Below, piece after piece: positions 17,959 to 28,097 of a stretch of 64,000 nucleotides of DNA. The stretch covers positions 4,340,001 to 4,404,000 of the forward strand of contig NZ_CP108067.1 of assembly GCF_036178145.1 (NCBI RefSeq), in the 5' to 3' direction. The notes beneath the pieces are model-generated. The model had not been told where the DNA came from. It saw nothing but the letters and a program-made list of their open reading frames with translations, and ran no database searches. A program made the position numbers and the translations under genes. Origin of the DNA: Streptomyces sp. NBC_00273. Its GTDB lineage: Bacteria; Actinomycetota; Actinomycetes; Streptomycetales; Streptomycetaceae. Position 1 is the first letter of the stretch. Each line of letters begins with the position of its first letter.

Positions 17959-19554
17959 CTACTCCGGTGGCGGCTTCCGCCGGGCCAGCACCCGCGCCCC
18001 AACCACCGGCGGAGCCAACGGCACTGACACCGCCTCGGCCGCCCCACCCGGCCCGGCCGCCCCGGCCACCCCGGCCACCCCGGCCAGCAGCCCCGGATCC
18101 AGATCCAGCCCGGACACCACGGTCACGGCCCGCCTCCCCCGCCCCGCAGGCACAGCGGCAGGAGCCGCAGGAACCGGAGGCACCGCGATATCCGGAATCA
18201 GCGCCCCCGCAGCCTTCCTCATCGCCGCCCACCGAATCTCCCGCACCCCGCTGTCGTGCCACCCGTCATCCACGGCCACCGCTTCATCGCCCTCCATGGC
18301 GGCCGGCCCGATCGCCGGCCGAGTCCGCCACGCGTGCACCGCCACCGCAACCGGAACGGCCAGTACCGCCGTCCAGGCGAAGGCCGCCACCCCAGTGGTC
18401 CACCACACCGGCCCGAATTCCGACAGCCGCCGCGAGCCCAACGGCCCCGCCGAGGCCGCCGCGAGCCCGGTCATCGCCAGGCCGCACACCACCGCGCCGA
18501 GGGCCGCCGTGAGCGCGGTCTCCCCGTACGAGACCTCGCGCGCCCGGCGTACCGCGAACCAGCCCACCGCGAGCCCGGCGACCACCGGAACCCCGGCCAC
18601 CGCCCAGGTCAGCGGGGTTCCTGGCCCCTCGGCCGGGAGTGCAGCCAGCAGCGGGAAGCGGGGCAGTCCCGGCGCGCCCGGGAAACCGAGGGGGGTGGCC
18701 GTCGCGCCGGCGCCGAGGGCGAAGCCCGGCCCGAGCGCGTAGGACGCTCCCCAGACCATGGCGTTGGGCATCAGGGTGAGCGCGAGCAGCAGGACGGCGA
18801 AGCGGCCCGACCAGACCCCGGTCAGCGACAGGAAGGAGTACTGGACCTCGGCGCCGTGCCACGCGAGCGAGGCACCGACGACGAGCGCGCCGCCACCCAG
18901 GAGCACCAGGGCGCCGCCCGCGCCCGCCCGGAGCGCCAGCGCGTAACGGGGGCGCACGACAGCCTTCCGTACGCCCCTGGGCAGCCAGGACGGCAGCGGC
19001 CCGAGCGGACGCCCCCGGGCCCCCCACACCCCGGCGGCGGCTGCGAGTACGGCCACCAGCGGGACGTGCCAGGCCGCACTGATGGGGTCGGCCGGTAGCG
19101 GGCCGCCGGCGGCGTACACCGTGACGAGGGCCCCGACGGCGAGATATCCGCAGAGCACGGCCGAGAACACGGCCCCGGCGGGCAGCACCTCCTCGTCGTC
19201 CTCCTCGGCGGCGCTCCCCAGCCGGGCGGCCCGCCGCATGAGCAGCACGGGCAGCACGACGAGGAGCAGGGGCGTCATTCCGACGGGTGCGGGGACGCCG
19301 GACAGGGTGTCGTAGCGCACCAGCTCCGTCCCGTGGGCGAGCAGCCACAGCCCGGCGGCCAGGTGCAGGGCCCCGCCCGGGCCGCTGTCGGGGTAGGGGG
19401 AACTGATCCACAGCACGATGACGAGCACGGCGAGGAAGCCGAGCCCGAGTCCGGCCGCCACGGCGCCGCCCACGACGCATGCGGCGGCGGCCGGTGAACG
19501 GCGCCGCACGCCGGCTCGCGGGGCCGCTGACAACGGGGTCCCGTGTTCGGTCAC
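17959..19554 (-). CDS. perM: DUF6350 / PerM-type integral membrane protein
   Basis: A 531-aa polytopic membrane protein with about ten hydrophobic helices and a Pro/Ala-rich C-terminal tail ending [11 protein letters not shown]. Length, helix pattern and position beside purN-purH match the DUF6350 family, called PerM in Mycobacterium, where it has been linked to cell division and acid tolerance. I prefer the GTG at 19554, which has GGCGGAG 8 nt upstream, over the GTG at 19563. The open frame continues to 19782 but would overlap the promoter of the divergent gene. The exact biochemical role is unknown. Confidence 0.8.
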   Translation of the reverse strand: MTEHGTPLSAAPRAGVRRRSPAAAACVVGGAVAAGLGLGFLAVLVIVLWISSPYPDSGPGGALHLAAGLWLLAHGTELVRYDTLSGVPAPVGMTPLLLVVLPVLLMRRAARLGSAAEEDDEEVLPAGAVFSAVLCGYLAVGALVTVYAAGGPLPADPISAAWHVPLVAVLAAAAGVWGARGRPLGPLPSWLPRGVRKAVVRPRYALALRAGAGGALVLLGGGALVVGASLAWHGAEVQYSFLSLTGVWSGRFAVLLLALTLMPNAMVWGASYALGPGFALGAGATATPLGFPGAPGLPRFPLLAALPAEGPGTPLTWAVAGVPVVAGLAVGWFAVRRAREVSYGETALTAALGAVVCGLAMTGLAAASAGPLGSRRLSEFGPVWWTTGVAAFAWTAVLAVPVAVAVHAWRTRPAIGPAAMEGDEAVAVDDGWHDSGVREIRWAAMRKAAGALIPDIAVPPVPAAPAAVPAGRGRRAVTVVSGLDLDPGLLAGVAGVAGAAGPGGAAEAVSVPLAPPVVGARVLARRKPPPE

Positions 19555-19682
19555 TTGGGTCACTCCGCCATGGTGCCAACGACACGCGCTATGGACGGGT
19601 AACAGGCGAATGTCCGTGGTGTCGCCCAATATACGTTTATGTACTTTTTCGCCCAGATCGTCCAGTCCGCGGGGAGTGTGGC

Positions 19683-20948
19683 ATGACACCAAGCGTCGAG
19701 ACGACCTCCTCAGAGGACTCGGAGCTGAGCCTGCCCGCCCCCAAGGAGCGCCGCAGACTGCGCGAGGCGGCGGAACTGACACACGATGAGGTCGCGGCGG
19801 CCGTGGGCGTCACCGCGGCGACCATCCGCTCCTGGGAATCGGGCCGCACGGCCCCCCGCGGGCGCAAGCGCGAGCTGTACATGCAGTTCCTGGCGCGCCT
19901 GGCCGCCCTGCCGCAGGAGGCCGGTCCCGCCGGGGCGCCCGGGGAGGCGAAGACGGCGAAGGCGGCCGAGGAACCCGCTGCGGACCCACCCGCGCCGGAC
20001 GGACCGGCCGCGGACGGACCGACCCCGGCCGGACCGACCGCCGACGCGCGGACCCAGCCCGACGAGCTCTCCGTCGATCTCCCCGTCGAGGCCCCCGACG
20101 TGCTCCCCGACGAGGCCCCCGTGAAGGTCCCGGCACCGGGCCCCGCCGATGCCTTCGACGCCCTCTACGCCCACGCCGCCCACGACCTCGCCCGGCAGGC
20201 CTACCTGCTCACCGGCCGCCGGTCACTCGCTCTGGAGGCCGTGGAGAAGGCCTTCGTGCAGGCCTGGGACCGGTGGCCCGAGGTCGCCGCCGACCCGGAC
20301 CCGGTGGGCTGGGTGCGCGCGATCGCGTACGAGTACGCGCTCTCCCCCTGGCACCGGTTCCGGCGCGCCCACCGCCATCCGGACAAGCCGCCCGCCGAAC
20401 CCGCCGACCGGATCCTGCTCGACGCCCTGCTCTCGCTCTCCCCCGCGCACCGCCGTACCGTCCTGCTCTACGACGGCGTCGGTCTCGACCTCCCCGACAC
20501 CGCCGCCGAGACCGAGGCCACCACGCCCACCGCGGGCAACCGGCTCGTGCACGCGCACGCCGACCTCGCCGACCGGATCCCCGAACTGGCCGACGTACCG
20601 CTCGAAAAGCAGTCGGCGCTGCTGCGCGACCTGCTCACCGGGCTACGACCGGCCGTCGACCTCGACCCGCGCCCGGCGGTCGTCGTCCGCGGCGGCGGCG
20701 AGCGGCGCACCCGGACGTGGACCCGCGCGACCCTCAGTCTGACGGCGATGATCGCCGTCTCGACGGCCTACACGGTCATGACCGCGCCCACCCACTACGA
20801 GCCCCCGCTCGCGCCCGGCGAGAGCGTCTCCGGCGTGCCCCCGCTCGCCGGCCCCCAGCAGCTCACCGAGCGGAGCAGGAAGCTCCACGACAAGTTGCTC
20901 GCCGACCCGGAGGCCGGACCGGCGCGGATCGCCCCGAAGGTCGAATGA
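19683..20948 (+). CDS. Fusion of XRE-type HTH, sigma-factor-like region and membrane helix
   Basis: A 421-aa protein with an unusual build. Residues 20-70 form an HTH ([24 protein letters not shown]), followed by a Pro/Ala/Asp-rich linker to about 155. Residues 157-235 resemble ECF sigma region 2 ([18 protein letters not shown]...[12 protein letters not shown]...AIAYEYAL). Residues 242-285 resemble region 4 ([26 protein letters not shown]). A single transmembrane helix lies at 349-368. The region 4 helix-turn-helix looks degenerate. GGGGAG sits 6 nt before the ATG. A membrane-tethered regulator is suggested; its target is unknown. Confidence 0.75.
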   Translation: MTPSVETTSSEDSELSLPAPKERRRLREAAELTHDEVAAAVGVTAATIRSWESGRTAPRGRKRELYMQFLARLAALPQEAGPAGAPGEAKTAKAAEEPAADPPAPDGPAADGPTPAGPTADARTQPDELSVDLPVEAPDVLPDEAPVKVPAPGPADAFDALYAHAAHDLARQAYLLTGRRSLALEAVEKAFVQAWDRWPEVAADPDPVGWVRAIAYEYALSPWHRFRRAHRHPDKPPAEPADRILLDALLSLSPAHRRTVLLYDGVGLDLPDTAAETEATTPTAGNRLVHAHADLADRIPELADVPLEKQSALLRDLLTGLRPAVDLDPRPAVVVRGGGERRTRTWTRATLSLTAMIAVSTAYTVMTAPTHYEPPLAPGESVSGVPPLAGPQQLTERSRKLHDKLLADPEAGPARIAPKVE

Positions 20949-20958
20949 GCCGATGAGA

Positions 20959-21002
20959 ACGGGCGTGGCCCGCACCCCCCGAGGGGTGCGGGCCACGCCC
21001 GT
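20959..21002. terminator. Bidirectional terminator between 421-aa gene and sucD
   Basis: A perfect 20-bp stem (arms at 20959-20978 and 20983-21002) with a CCGA loop lies between convergent gene ends at 20948 and 21015. GC-rich and very stable, with no U tract. Confidence 0.85.
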
Positions 21003-21014
21003 GCAGTGTCGCGC

Positions 21015-21902
21015 TTACTTGGCGGCGAGGATCTCGCGCGCCAGCTTCGCGGTCTCGGTCGGCGTCTTGCCGACCTTCACGCCGGCGGCCTCGAGGGCCT
21101 CCTTCTTGGCCTGCGCCGTGCCGGAGGAGCCGGAGACGATGGCGCCCGCGTGGCCCATGGTCTTGCCCTCGGGGGCGGTGAAGCCCGCGACGTAACCGAC
21201 GACCGGCTTGGTGACGTTCTTCGCGATGAAGTCCGCCGCACGCTCCTCGGCGTCGCCGCCGATCTCGCCGATCATGACGATCAGCTCGGTGTCCGGGTCG
21301 GCCTCGAAGGCCTCCAGGGCGTCGATGTGCGTGGTGCCGATGACCGGGTCGCCACCGATGCCGACGGCCGAGGTGAAGCCGATGTCACGGAGCTCGTACA
21401 TCATCTGGTAGGTCAGCGTGCCCGACTTGGACACGAGACCGATCTTGCCGGGCTTGGTGATGTCGCCCGGGATGATGCCGGCGTTGGACTGGCCGGGGGT
21501 GATCAGACCCGGGCAGTTCGGGCCGATGATCCGGGTCTTGTTGCCCTTGGCGGTCGCGTACGCCCAGAAGGCTGCGGAGTCGTGCACCGCGATGCCCTCG
21601 GTGATGACGACGGCCAGCGGGATCTCGGCGTCGATCGCCTCGACCACGGCGGCCTTGGCGAAGGCCGGCGGGACGAAGAGGACGGAGACGTTGGCGCCCG
21701 TCTTCTCCATCGCCTCGGCGACGGAGCCGAAGACCGGGACCTCGGTGCCGTCGAAGTCGACGGTGGTGCCGGCCTTGCGCGGGTTCACGCCGCCGACGAT
21801 GTTGGTGCCGTCAGCCAGCATCAGCTTGGTGTGCTTCATGCCCGTGGCACCGGTCATGCCCTGGACGATGACCTTGCTGTCCTTGTTGAGGAAGATAGCC
21901 AT
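21015..21902 (-). CDS. sucD: Succinyl-CoA synthetase alpha subunit
   Basis: A 295-aa alpha subunit. The CoA-binding Rossmann segment [15 protein letters not shown] is at the N-terminus. [10 protein letters not shown] and the phospho-histidine loop [15 protein letters not shown] are intact. Together with SucC it makes succinate and ATP/GTP from succinyl-CoA in the TCA cycle. The ATG at 21902 lies 22 bp after the sucC stop, so sucC-sucD is an operon ending at the 20-bp hairpin. Confidence 0.98.
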   Translation of the reverse strand: MAIFLNKDSKVIVQGMTGATGMKHTKLMLADGTNIVGGVNPRKAGTTVDFDGTEVPVFGSVAEAMEKTGANVSVLFVPPAFAKAAVVEAIDAEIPLAVVITEGIAVHDSAAFWAYATAKGNKTRIIGPNCPGLITPGQSNAGIIPGDITKPGKIGLVSKSGTLTYQMMYELRDIGFTSAVGIGGDPVIGTTHIDALEAFEADPDTELIVMIGEIGGDAEERAADFIAKNVTKPVVGYVAGFTAPEGKTMGHAGAIVSGSSGTAQAKKEALEAAGVKVGKTPTETAKLAREILAAK

Positions 21903-21923
21903 GTGAGTCTGTGACCTCTGCCC

Positions 21924-23102
21924 TTACTTCGCAGCCGCGAGCTCGGCGGCCTTGTCGGCCGCGCCGTCCATGGTGTCCACGCGCTGCACCAGCGGGTGGT
22001 TGGCGTCCGAGAGGATCTTGCGACCCAGCTCGGCGTTGTTGCCGTCGAGACGGACGACCAGCGGCTTGGTGACCGCCTCGCCCTTGTCCGCGAGCAGCTG
22101 CAGCGCCTGGACGATGCCGTTGGCGACCTCGTCACAGGCGGTGATGCCACCGAAGACGTTGACGAAGACGGACTTGACGTCCGGGTCGCCGAGGATGATC
22201 TCGAGACCGTTGGCCATGACGGCGGCGGAGGCGCCACCGCCGATGTCCAGGAAGTTGGCGGGCTTGACGCCGCCGTGGTTCTCGCCGGCGTAGGCGACGA
22301 CGTCGAGGGTGCTCATGACGAGACCCGCGCCGTTGCCGATGATGCCGACCTCACCGTCGAGCTTGACGTAGTTGAGGTTCTTCGCCTTGGCGGCGGCCTC
22401 GAGCGGGTTCGCGGCCGCGTGGTCCACGAACTCCTCGTGACCCGGCTGGCGGAACTCGGCGTTCTCGTCGAGCGAGACCTTGCCGTCGAGCGCGATGACG
22501 TCGCCGTTGGCGACCTTCGCGAGCGGGTTGACCTCGACGAGGAGCGCGTCCTCGGCGATGAAGGTCGCCCACAGGGTCACGAGGACCTCGGCGACCTTCT
22601 CGGCGACCTCGGCCGGGAACTGCGCCAGCGCGACGATCTCGCGGGCCTTCTCGATGGTCACGCCCTCGTTGGCGTTCACCGGGACCTTGGCGAGCTTCTC
22701 CGGGGTCTCCTCGGCGACCTGCTCGATGTCCATGCCGCCCGCGACGGACGCCATGGCGAGGAAGGTGCGGTTGGTCCGGTCGAGGAGGTACGAGACGTAG
22801 TACTCCTCCAGGATCTCCGGAGCCGTCTCGGCGATCATCACCTTGTGGACCGTGTGGCCCTTGATGTCCATGCCGAGGATGTCCGTCGCCCGGGCGACTG
22901 CCTCGTCCGGGGTGGCGGCCAGCTTCACGCCACCGGCCTTGCCGCGGCCGCCGACCTTCACCTGCGCCTTGACGACCGACTTGCCGCCCAGCCGCTCGGT
23001 GGCCTCGCGAGCCGCCTCAGGCGTGTCGATGACTTCACCGGCCAGCACCGGTACACCGTGCTTGGCGAAGAGGTCCCTCGCCTGGTACTCGAACAGGTCC
23101 AC
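21924..23102 (-). CDS. sucC: Succinyl-CoA synthetase beta subunit
   Basis: A 392-aa ATP-grasp subunit beginning with a GTG start, (M)[17 protein letters not shown]. The [16 protein letters not shown] nucleotide-binding segment (about 43-60), EVNPLA and the NIFGGI-like [11 protein letters not shown] are present. Length is standard. AAGGGACGG precedes the start. The 280 bp upstream contain an unusually AT-rich patch (TTTTTAAA near 23121) that may be part of the promoter. Confidence 0.98.
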   Translation of the reverse strand: MDLFEYQARDLFAKHGVPVLAGEVIDTPEAAREATERLGGKSVVKAQVKVGGRGKAGGVKLAATPDEAVARATDILGMDIKGHTVHKVMIAETAPEILEEYYVSYLLDRTNRTFLAMASVAGGMDIEQVAEETPEKLAKVPVNANEGVTIEKAREIVALAQFPAEVAEKVAEVLVTLWATFIAEDALLVEVNPLAKVANGDVIALDGKVSLDENAEFRQPGHEEFVDHAAANPLEAAAKAKNLNYVKLDGEVGIIGNGAGLVMSTLDVVAYAGENHGGVKPANFLDIGGGASAAVMANGLEIILGDPDVKSVFVNVFGGITACDEVANGIVQALQLLADKGEAVTKPLVVRLDGNNAELGRKILSDANHPLVQRVDTMDGAADKAAELAAAK

Positions 23103-23382
23103 GCGCGTCCGTCCCTTGTCTTTTTAAAGATTCGCAGTGATTCGCGGTTGTCTGCTATCTGCGTGGGCGTGCCGCGGAGGGCAACGTGACGGCGCTGTCA
23201 CAAGGAAGGCGCACACGGTGACCGTGGACGCGGCATGTCCGTCCCGCAGGTTATCCCCGAGGGACGTGGGACCCTAAATCGCAGATCACACCTGAGCGGT
23301 GATACCTGTCACAGAACGCCTCACGGTTGAACTGGAAGTTCGTGTGATTCACCGATTCACAGCAAAGGCCGGGCGTGGGCCG
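23103..23382. other. 280-bp sucC upstream region
   Basis: No gene is supported here. Seen: TTTTTAAA next to sucC, a near-direct repeat of GATTCGC, and two imperfect palindromes farther out, GAACT-GGA-AGTTC and TGTGA-N9-TCACA near 23328-23362. The TGTGA/TCACA spacing does not fit Crp or Rex sites. The stretch presumably holds the sucCD promoter and the 3' end of the VWA operon. Confidence 0.5.
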
Positions 23383-24573
23383 TCAGGGGGTCGGCAGGGG
23401 GCGTTTCTCCAGCGCCGCGGCCATCACCTCCGGGAACAGGTCGGGGGTGCAGGCGAAGGCCGGCGCCCCGAGCGCCGCCAGGGCCGCGGCGTGTTCGCGG
23501 TCGTAGGCGGGGGCTCCCTCGTCGGACAGGGCCAGCAGGGTCACGAACTCGACGCCCGCCGCCTTCATCGCGGCGACCCGCTTCAGCATCTCGTTGCGAA
23601 TACCGCCCTCGTAGAGGTCGCTGATCAGGACGACGACGGTGTCGGCGGGCCGGGTGATCTTCGACTGGCAATAGGCGAGGGCGCGGTTGATGTCGGTGCC
23701 ACCGCCCAATTGGGTGCCGAAGAGGACGTCGACCGGGTCGTCGAGCTGGTCGGTCAGGTCGACGACCGCGGTGTCGAAGACGACCAACCGGGTGGCGATC
23801 GAGCGCATCGAGGCGAGGACCGCACCGAAGACGGAGGCGTAGACGACGGAGGCCGCCATCGAACCCGACTGGTCGATGCAGAGGATCACCTCCTTCTTCA
23901 CCGATTGCGCCGCCCGGCCGTAGCCGATCAGCCGCTCGGGGACGACGGTGCGGTGCTCGGGCAGGTAGTTCTTGAGGTTGGCCCGGATCGTGCGGTCCCA
24001 GTCGATGTCGCGGTGGCGCGGGCGACTGATCCGCGCGGACCGGTCCAGGGCGCCGGTCAGCGTCGCCCGGGTCCGCGCCGCGAGCTTCTTCTCCAGCTGC
24101 TCGACCACCTTGCGGACCACGGCCCGCGCCGTCTCCTTCGTCGTCTCGGGCATCGCCTTGTTCAGGGAGAGCAGGGTGCCGACCAGGTGCACGTCCGGTT
24201 CGACGGCCTCCAGCATCTCCGGCTCCAGCAGCAGGGCGGCCAGGCCCAGCCGCTCGATGGCATCGCGCTGCATCACCTGGACCACGGAGCTCGGGAAGTA
24301 CGTACGGATGTCCCCGAGCCAGCGCGCCACGTTCGGCGCGGACCCGCCGAGCCCCGCCGACCGTGCCCCCGAGGTCCTGCGGGCCCCCGCCTCGCCGCCC
24401 CCGCCGTACAGCGCGCCGAGCACGGCGTCCATCGCCGCGTCCCGCCCGGTCAGCGCGCAGCCGGTGCCATCGGCCTCTCCCCCGCCGAGCACCATCCGCC
24501 ACCGCCGCAGCCGCTCGCCTCCGGCGGGGTCCGCGGTGTACTCCTCTCCCACACTCACGTCCATACCGTTCAT
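23383..24573 (-). CDS. VWA-domain protein (YehP-like) of the MoxR cluster
   Basis: A 396-aa protein. A helical N-terminal half (WLGDIRTYFP, VVRKVVEQLEKKLAARTRATLTGA) is followed by a von Willebrand A domain whose metal site DQSGSM is at 234-239. TQLGGGTDINRAL and VLISDLYEGG complete the MIDAS. It resembles E. coli YehP. I start at the ATG 24573, preceded by GGAGGGGGAC. It is the last gene of the MoxR-DUF5682-VWA operon, separated from DUF5682 by a hairpin repeat. VWA/MoxR pairs usually act as chaperone-like, metal-dependent assembly or activation machines; the substrate here is unknown. Confidence 0.88.
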   Translation of the reverse strand: MNGMDVSVGEEYTADPAGGERLRRWRMVLGGGEADGTGCALTGRDAAMDAVLGALYGGGGEAGARRTSGARSAGLGGSAPNVARWLGDIRTYFPSSVVQVMQRDAIERLGLAALLLEPEMLEAVEPDVHLVGTLLSLNKAMPETTKETARAVVRKVVEQLEKKLAARTRATLTGALDRSARISRPRHRDIDWDRTIRANLKNYLPEHRTVVPERLIGYGRAAQSVKKEVILCIDQSGSMAASVVYASVFGAVLASMRSIATRLVVFDTAVVDLTDQLDDPVDVLFGTQLGGGTDINRALAYCQSKITRPADTVVVLISDLYEGGIRNEMLKRVAAMKAAGVEFVTLLALSDEGAPAYDREHAAALAALGAPAFACTPDLFPEVMAAALEKRPLPTP

Positions 24574-24603
24574 GTCCCAGTCCCCCTCCACTAGTCGTCC
24601 CTC

Positions 24604-24680
24604 TTTCAGCCCCGCCGGCGTTTGAGGCGCGGGGTCCGGGGCGGAGCCCCGGCAGCGGCGCCGCGCCTCAAACGCCGGCG
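24604..24680. repeat. Hairpin copy of the GCCGGCGTTTGAGGCG repeat
   Basis: Perfect 20-bp arms, CGCCGGCGTTTGAGGCGCGG at 24613-24632 and its complement at 24661-24680, enclose an inner CCGGGGC-GGA-GCCCCGG hairpin. The right arm overlaps the 3' end of the DUF5682 gene, and its GTTTGA supplies that gene's last Val codon and TGA stop. It may attenuate or terminate transcription between DUF5682 and the VWA gene. Confidence 0.85.
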
Positions 24681-26938
24681 AGCAGCATCCGCACCAGCCC
24701 CACCACCGCGTCCGCCCGCACCGGATCCAGCTCGGGGGCGAAGCCTTCGGGGGCCGCGGACGCCGAGGCCGCTGCAACCGCACCGCCGGGGCCACGTCGC
24801 ACCAGCTCGCCCAGGGACCGCTTCACGCCCGGCTCGTACGCCCCGAACGTCCGCCGCAGGAGCGGGAGCACGTCGGTGAACGCGCGCTCCGGGACCCCCA
24901 CCAGCCAGGTGTCGATCAGGCCCAGCAGCCGGTCGTCGTGGAGCAACAGCGTGCCCCCGCCCGAACTCCCGCCCGCGAAGCCCTCGATCCAGCCCGCCGC
25001 GTCGGCCGGGGAGGACGCCGGGGACAGGGCGAGCCCCATCAGCCGGGCCGTCTCCTCGGCCGGCAGCCGCCCGTCGTCGAGGAGCAGTCGGGCCGCCCGG
25101 CCGCGGATCAGGCCGGGCACGGTGTCCCGACCTGCCAGCGTGGCGAGCACCGCGGACCAGCGCTCCCGCAGCCCTTCGTCGGCGTCCGCCAGCAGGCCGA
25201 TCGCCCCGTGCACCCCGTCCACGTGACCGCGCATCTCCGCCGCCGCGTCGGCGTCCAGTCCGGCCGTACAGGCCGACGGCAGCGCCACGCATATCCGCTC
25301 GGCGAGCCCGGCCGCCACGGTGGCGAGCGCCGCCGCGTCGGTGCCCCGGACGTCCCCGTACCGCAGCGAACGGGCCAGGGCCGGCAGGGCCTTGGCGAGC
25401 CGCGCCACGTCGGTGTCCAACGCGGCCCGGTCCGCGAGGGCCCGCAGTACGGCGGGCAGCGCCTGCGCGAGCCCGGCCAGCAGGCACCGTTCGGCCAGGG
25501 CCGTCACCTCGCCCAGCTCTTCGGCCCCGGCGGCGTCCGCCTCGGCCTTGGCGGTGGCCGCGCCGAGGACGGTGGTCCCCCATATCCCGGCCTCGGCGAT
25601 CCGCACCGACAGCTCCGGCTCCCACCGCAGCCGCCAGGTCTCCCGGAAGGTTCCGGTGCCGGCCCGGGAGGCCGTCGGCGTGCCCCAGCCGATGCCGAGC
25701 AGCCGCAGCCGGTGCAGCAGCAGGGACTTCGCGGTGTCGGTGTCCTTGCGCAGGTCCAGTTCCAGCTCGCGGTCCTGCGCCTCGACCTTGAGCCGCAGCG
25801 TGCGCTGCTGTCGTGTCAGGTCGCGCTGGAGGGGTACGACGGGGGCTCCGTCCGGGACCTCGCCGAGCACGTCACCGACGACGAGCCGGTCCTCGATCAG
25901 TGCGAGCGGTACGTCGGAGCCGTCGCACATCACCGCCCGGACCGCTTCCAGGGTCTCCGTCAGGCCGGGCAGCGGCCGGCCCCGCATCGCGGCGAGGGTC
26001 TCGGCCAGCCGGACCGCCTCGATGACGTGCGCCGAGGAGACCTGCCGGTCCTCCTCGCGCAGCAGGCCGGCGACCTTGGTCAGCCACCGTTCGACGGGCC
26101 GGTCCCGGGCGGAGAAGAGGTGGGCGTACCAGCCGGGCGAGGTGATCCCCGCGCCGTACCCGCCGGCCCGGGCGAGCCTGCGGTGGGTCCAGGGCACCCA
26201 GGTGGTCTCCACCTTGACCTTGGGCAGGCCGCTCAGCAGGGCCTTGTCGGCGGCGACGGTGGCCTTGGCCCGCAGTGCGGGGACGTGCCAGGCTCCGCAC
26301 ACCACGGCGTAGGCGTCGCCGAACTCCCGGCGGGCGGCCCGCATCCGCTGGCGCATGTACGCCTCGCGCACCAGGTCGCGCTGGTGGCCGCCGTCGCCGT
26401 ACGCCTCGCGCAGGGCTCCCATGGCTTCCCCGAGCGCCTCGAAGGCCCCGAGCACGTCCTCCCGGACGCCCCCGGCGCCGCGGTGCTCGACCACGTCCTC
26501 CCACCAGCGCTCGGGGTCGTCGTACCCGGCGGTCTCGGCCAGCACGGCGAGAGGGTCCAGCCGGACGGCGTCGGGCCCGGCCGCTTCCGGCCCGTCCCCT
26601 CCGGTGGCGAGCGAGTGCGCCGCGGGGAGGTCGATGAACCGGACCGGGACGTCGTGTTCCTGAGCCCAGCGGATGGCCACCCACTCGGGTGAGAACCCGG
26701 CCAGCGGCCAGAACGCGGCCCGGCCCGGATCGTCCGCCGCGTGCGCGAGGAGCGCGACGGGCGGCCGCATCCCGTCCTCGGCGGCGAGCGCCAGCAGCGC
26801 GTCCCCCTCGGGCGGGCCCTCGATCAGCACCGCCTCGGGCCGCGCCGTCTCCAGGGCCGCCCTGACGGCACGGGCCGATCCCGGTCCGTGGTGCCGTACG
26901 CCCAGCAGCAGCGGCCCCTTCGTCGGGCTCGGGCTCAT
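24668..26938 (-). CDS. DUF5682 family protein (YehM-like)
   Basis: A 756-aa cytoplasmic protein. The N-terminus LLLGVRHHGPGSARAVRAAL...AVLIEGPPEGDALL is the DUF5682 signature, reminiscent of TraB/ChaN-type hydrolase folds. A further conserved block YGDGGHQRDLVREAYMRQRMR is near 180, and the C-terminal half is helical. The ATG overlaps the MoxR stop as ATGA, so it is translated in step with MoxR. E. coli YehM belongs to the same family next to MoxR and VWA genes. No enzymatic activity is established. Confidence 0.85.
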   Translation of the reverse strand: MSPSPTKGPLLLGVRHHGPGSARAVRAALETARPEAVLIEGPPEGDALLALAAEDGMRPPVALLAHAADDPGRAAFWPLAGFSPEWVAIRWAQEHDVPVRFIDLPAAHSLATGGDGPEAAGPDAVRLDPLAVLAETAGYDDPERWWEDVVEHRGAGGVREDVLGAFEALGEAMGALREAYGDGGHQRDLVREAYMRQRMRAARREFGDAYAVVCGAWHVPALRAKATVAADKALLSGLPKVKVETTWVPWTHRRLARAGGYGAGITSPGWYAHLFSARDRPVERWLTKVAGLLREEDRQVSSAHVIEAVRLAETLAAMRGRPLPGLTETLEAVRAVMCDGSDVPLALIEDRLVVGDVLGEVPDGAPVVPLQRDLTRQQRTLRLKVEAQDRELELDLRKDTDTAKSLLLHRLRLLGIGWGTPTASRAGTGTFRETWRLRWEPELSVRIAEAGIWGTTVLGAATAKAEADAAGAEELGEVTALAERCLLAGLAQALPAVLRALADRAALDTDVARLAKALPALARSLRYGDVRGTDAAALATVAAGLAERICVALPSACTAGLDADAAAEMRGHVDGVHGAIGLLADADEGLRERWSAVLATLAGRDTVPGLIRGRAARLLLDDGRLPAEETARLMGLALSPASSPADAAGWIEGFAGGSSGGGTLLLHDDRLLGLIDTWLVGVPERAFTDVLPLLRRTFGAYEPGVKRSLGELVRRGPGGAVAAASASAAPEGFAPELDPVRADAVVGLVRMLLAGV

Positions 26939-28041
26939 ACGGTCACCTCCCGGCAGGCCCGGTAGAAGTCCTTCCAGCCGTCGCGCTCGCGGACCACGGC
27001 CTCCAGGTACTCCTGCCAGACCACCTTGTCGGCCGCCGGGTCCCGGACCACGGCGCCGAGGATCCCGGCGGCCACGTCGGAGGGGCGCAGCACGCCGTCA
27101 CCGAAGTGGGCGGCCAGGGCCAGGCCGCCGGTGACGACGGAGATGGCCTCTGCGGTGGACAGCGTGCCGCTGGGCGACTTCACCTTCGTACGTCCGTCGT
27201 CGGTGACGCCGTCGCGCAGCTCGCGGAAGACGGTGACGACGCGGCGGATCTCCTCCAGGCCTTCGGGCGCGGCCGGCAGGTCGAGGGCGCGGCCCATCTG
27301 GTCGACGCGGCGGGCGACGATGTCGACCTCGGCGTCGGCGGTGGCGGGCAGGGGGAGCACCACGGTGTTGAAGCGGCGGCGCAGCGCGCTGGAGAGCTCG
27401 TTCACCCCGCGGTCGCGGTCGTTGGCGGTGGCGATGAGGTTGAAGCCGCGCACGGCCTGCACCTCTTCGCCGAGCTCCGGTATCGGGAGGGTCTTCTCGG
27501 ACAGGACGGTGATGAGGGTGTCCTGGACGTCGGCGGGGATGCGGGTGAGCTCCTCGACGCGGGCGGTCATGCCGTCTGCCATGGCCCGCATGACGGGGCT
27601 GGGGACGAGCGCCTCGCGGCTGGGGCCGTGGGCGAGCAGCCGGGCGTAGTTCCAGCCGTACCGGATGGCTTCCTCGGGGGTGCCGGCGGTGCCCTGGACG
27701 AGGAGGGTGGAGTCTCCGCTGACGGCGGCCGCGAGGTGTTCGGACACCCAGGTCTTGGCGGTGCCGGGGACGCCCAGAAGGAGCAGGGCGCGGTCGGTGG
27801 CCAGGGTGGTGACGGCCACTTCGACGATGCGGCGCGGCCCCACGTACTTGGGGGTGATCACCGTGCCGTCGTCGAGCGTGCCGCCGAGCAGGTACGTGGC
27901 GACGGCCCACGGGGAGAGCTTCCAGCGGGTCGGACGGGGCCGGTCGTCGGCGGCCGCCAGGGCTTTCAGTTCGTGTGCGAAGGCGTCTTCGGCGTGCGGT
28001 CGCAGAGCCTCTGCTCGCTGCTCGTTCTCGGGCATGGTCAT
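26935..28041 (-). CDS. MoxR-family AAA+ ATPase (YehL-like)
   Basis: A 368-aa MoxR AAA+ protein. Walker A GVPGTAKT is at 90-97. The Walker B region reads ARVEELTRIPADVQDTLI, with Glu-Glu instead of Asp-Glu. Sensor 1 is FNLIATANDRDRGVNELSSALRRRF. This matches the YehL branch of MoxR proteins. GGAGGGGG precedes the ATG by about 4-5 nt. It heads the minus-strand operon with DUF5682 (ATGA overlap) and VWA, and diverges from the SWIM-DUF5691 arm across 134 bp with a long inverted repeat. Probably a chaperone/remodelling motor for the cluster. Confidence 0.92.
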   Translation of the reverse strand: MTMPENEQRAEALRPHAEDAFAHELKALAAADDRPRPTRWKLSPWAVATYLLGGTLDDGTVITPKYVGPRRIVEVAVTTLATDRALLLLGVPGTAKTWVSEHLAAAVSGDSTLLVQGTAGTPEEAIRYGWNYARLLAHGPSREALVPSPVMRAMADGMTARVEELTRIPADVQDTLITVLSEKTLPIPELGEEVQAVRGFNLIATANDRDRGVNELSSALRRRFNTVVLPLPATADAEVDIVARRVDQMGRALDLPAAPEGLEEIRRVVTVFRELRDGVTDDGRTKVKSPSGTLSTAEAISVVTGGLALAAHFGDGVLRPSDVAAGILGAVVRDPAADKVVWQEYLEAVVRERDGWKDFYRACREVTV

Positions 28042-28097
28042 GGTCCCCCTCCAAAGCTCGGCAGCCGCTCCCGACTGCTGAACCCACGGTGCACCAC

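Noticed and set aside
23345..23363. TGTGA...TCACA as a Crp or Rex operator
   Set aside because: The spacer is nine bases instead of six and the centre is not symmetric; it is also far from the sucC start.
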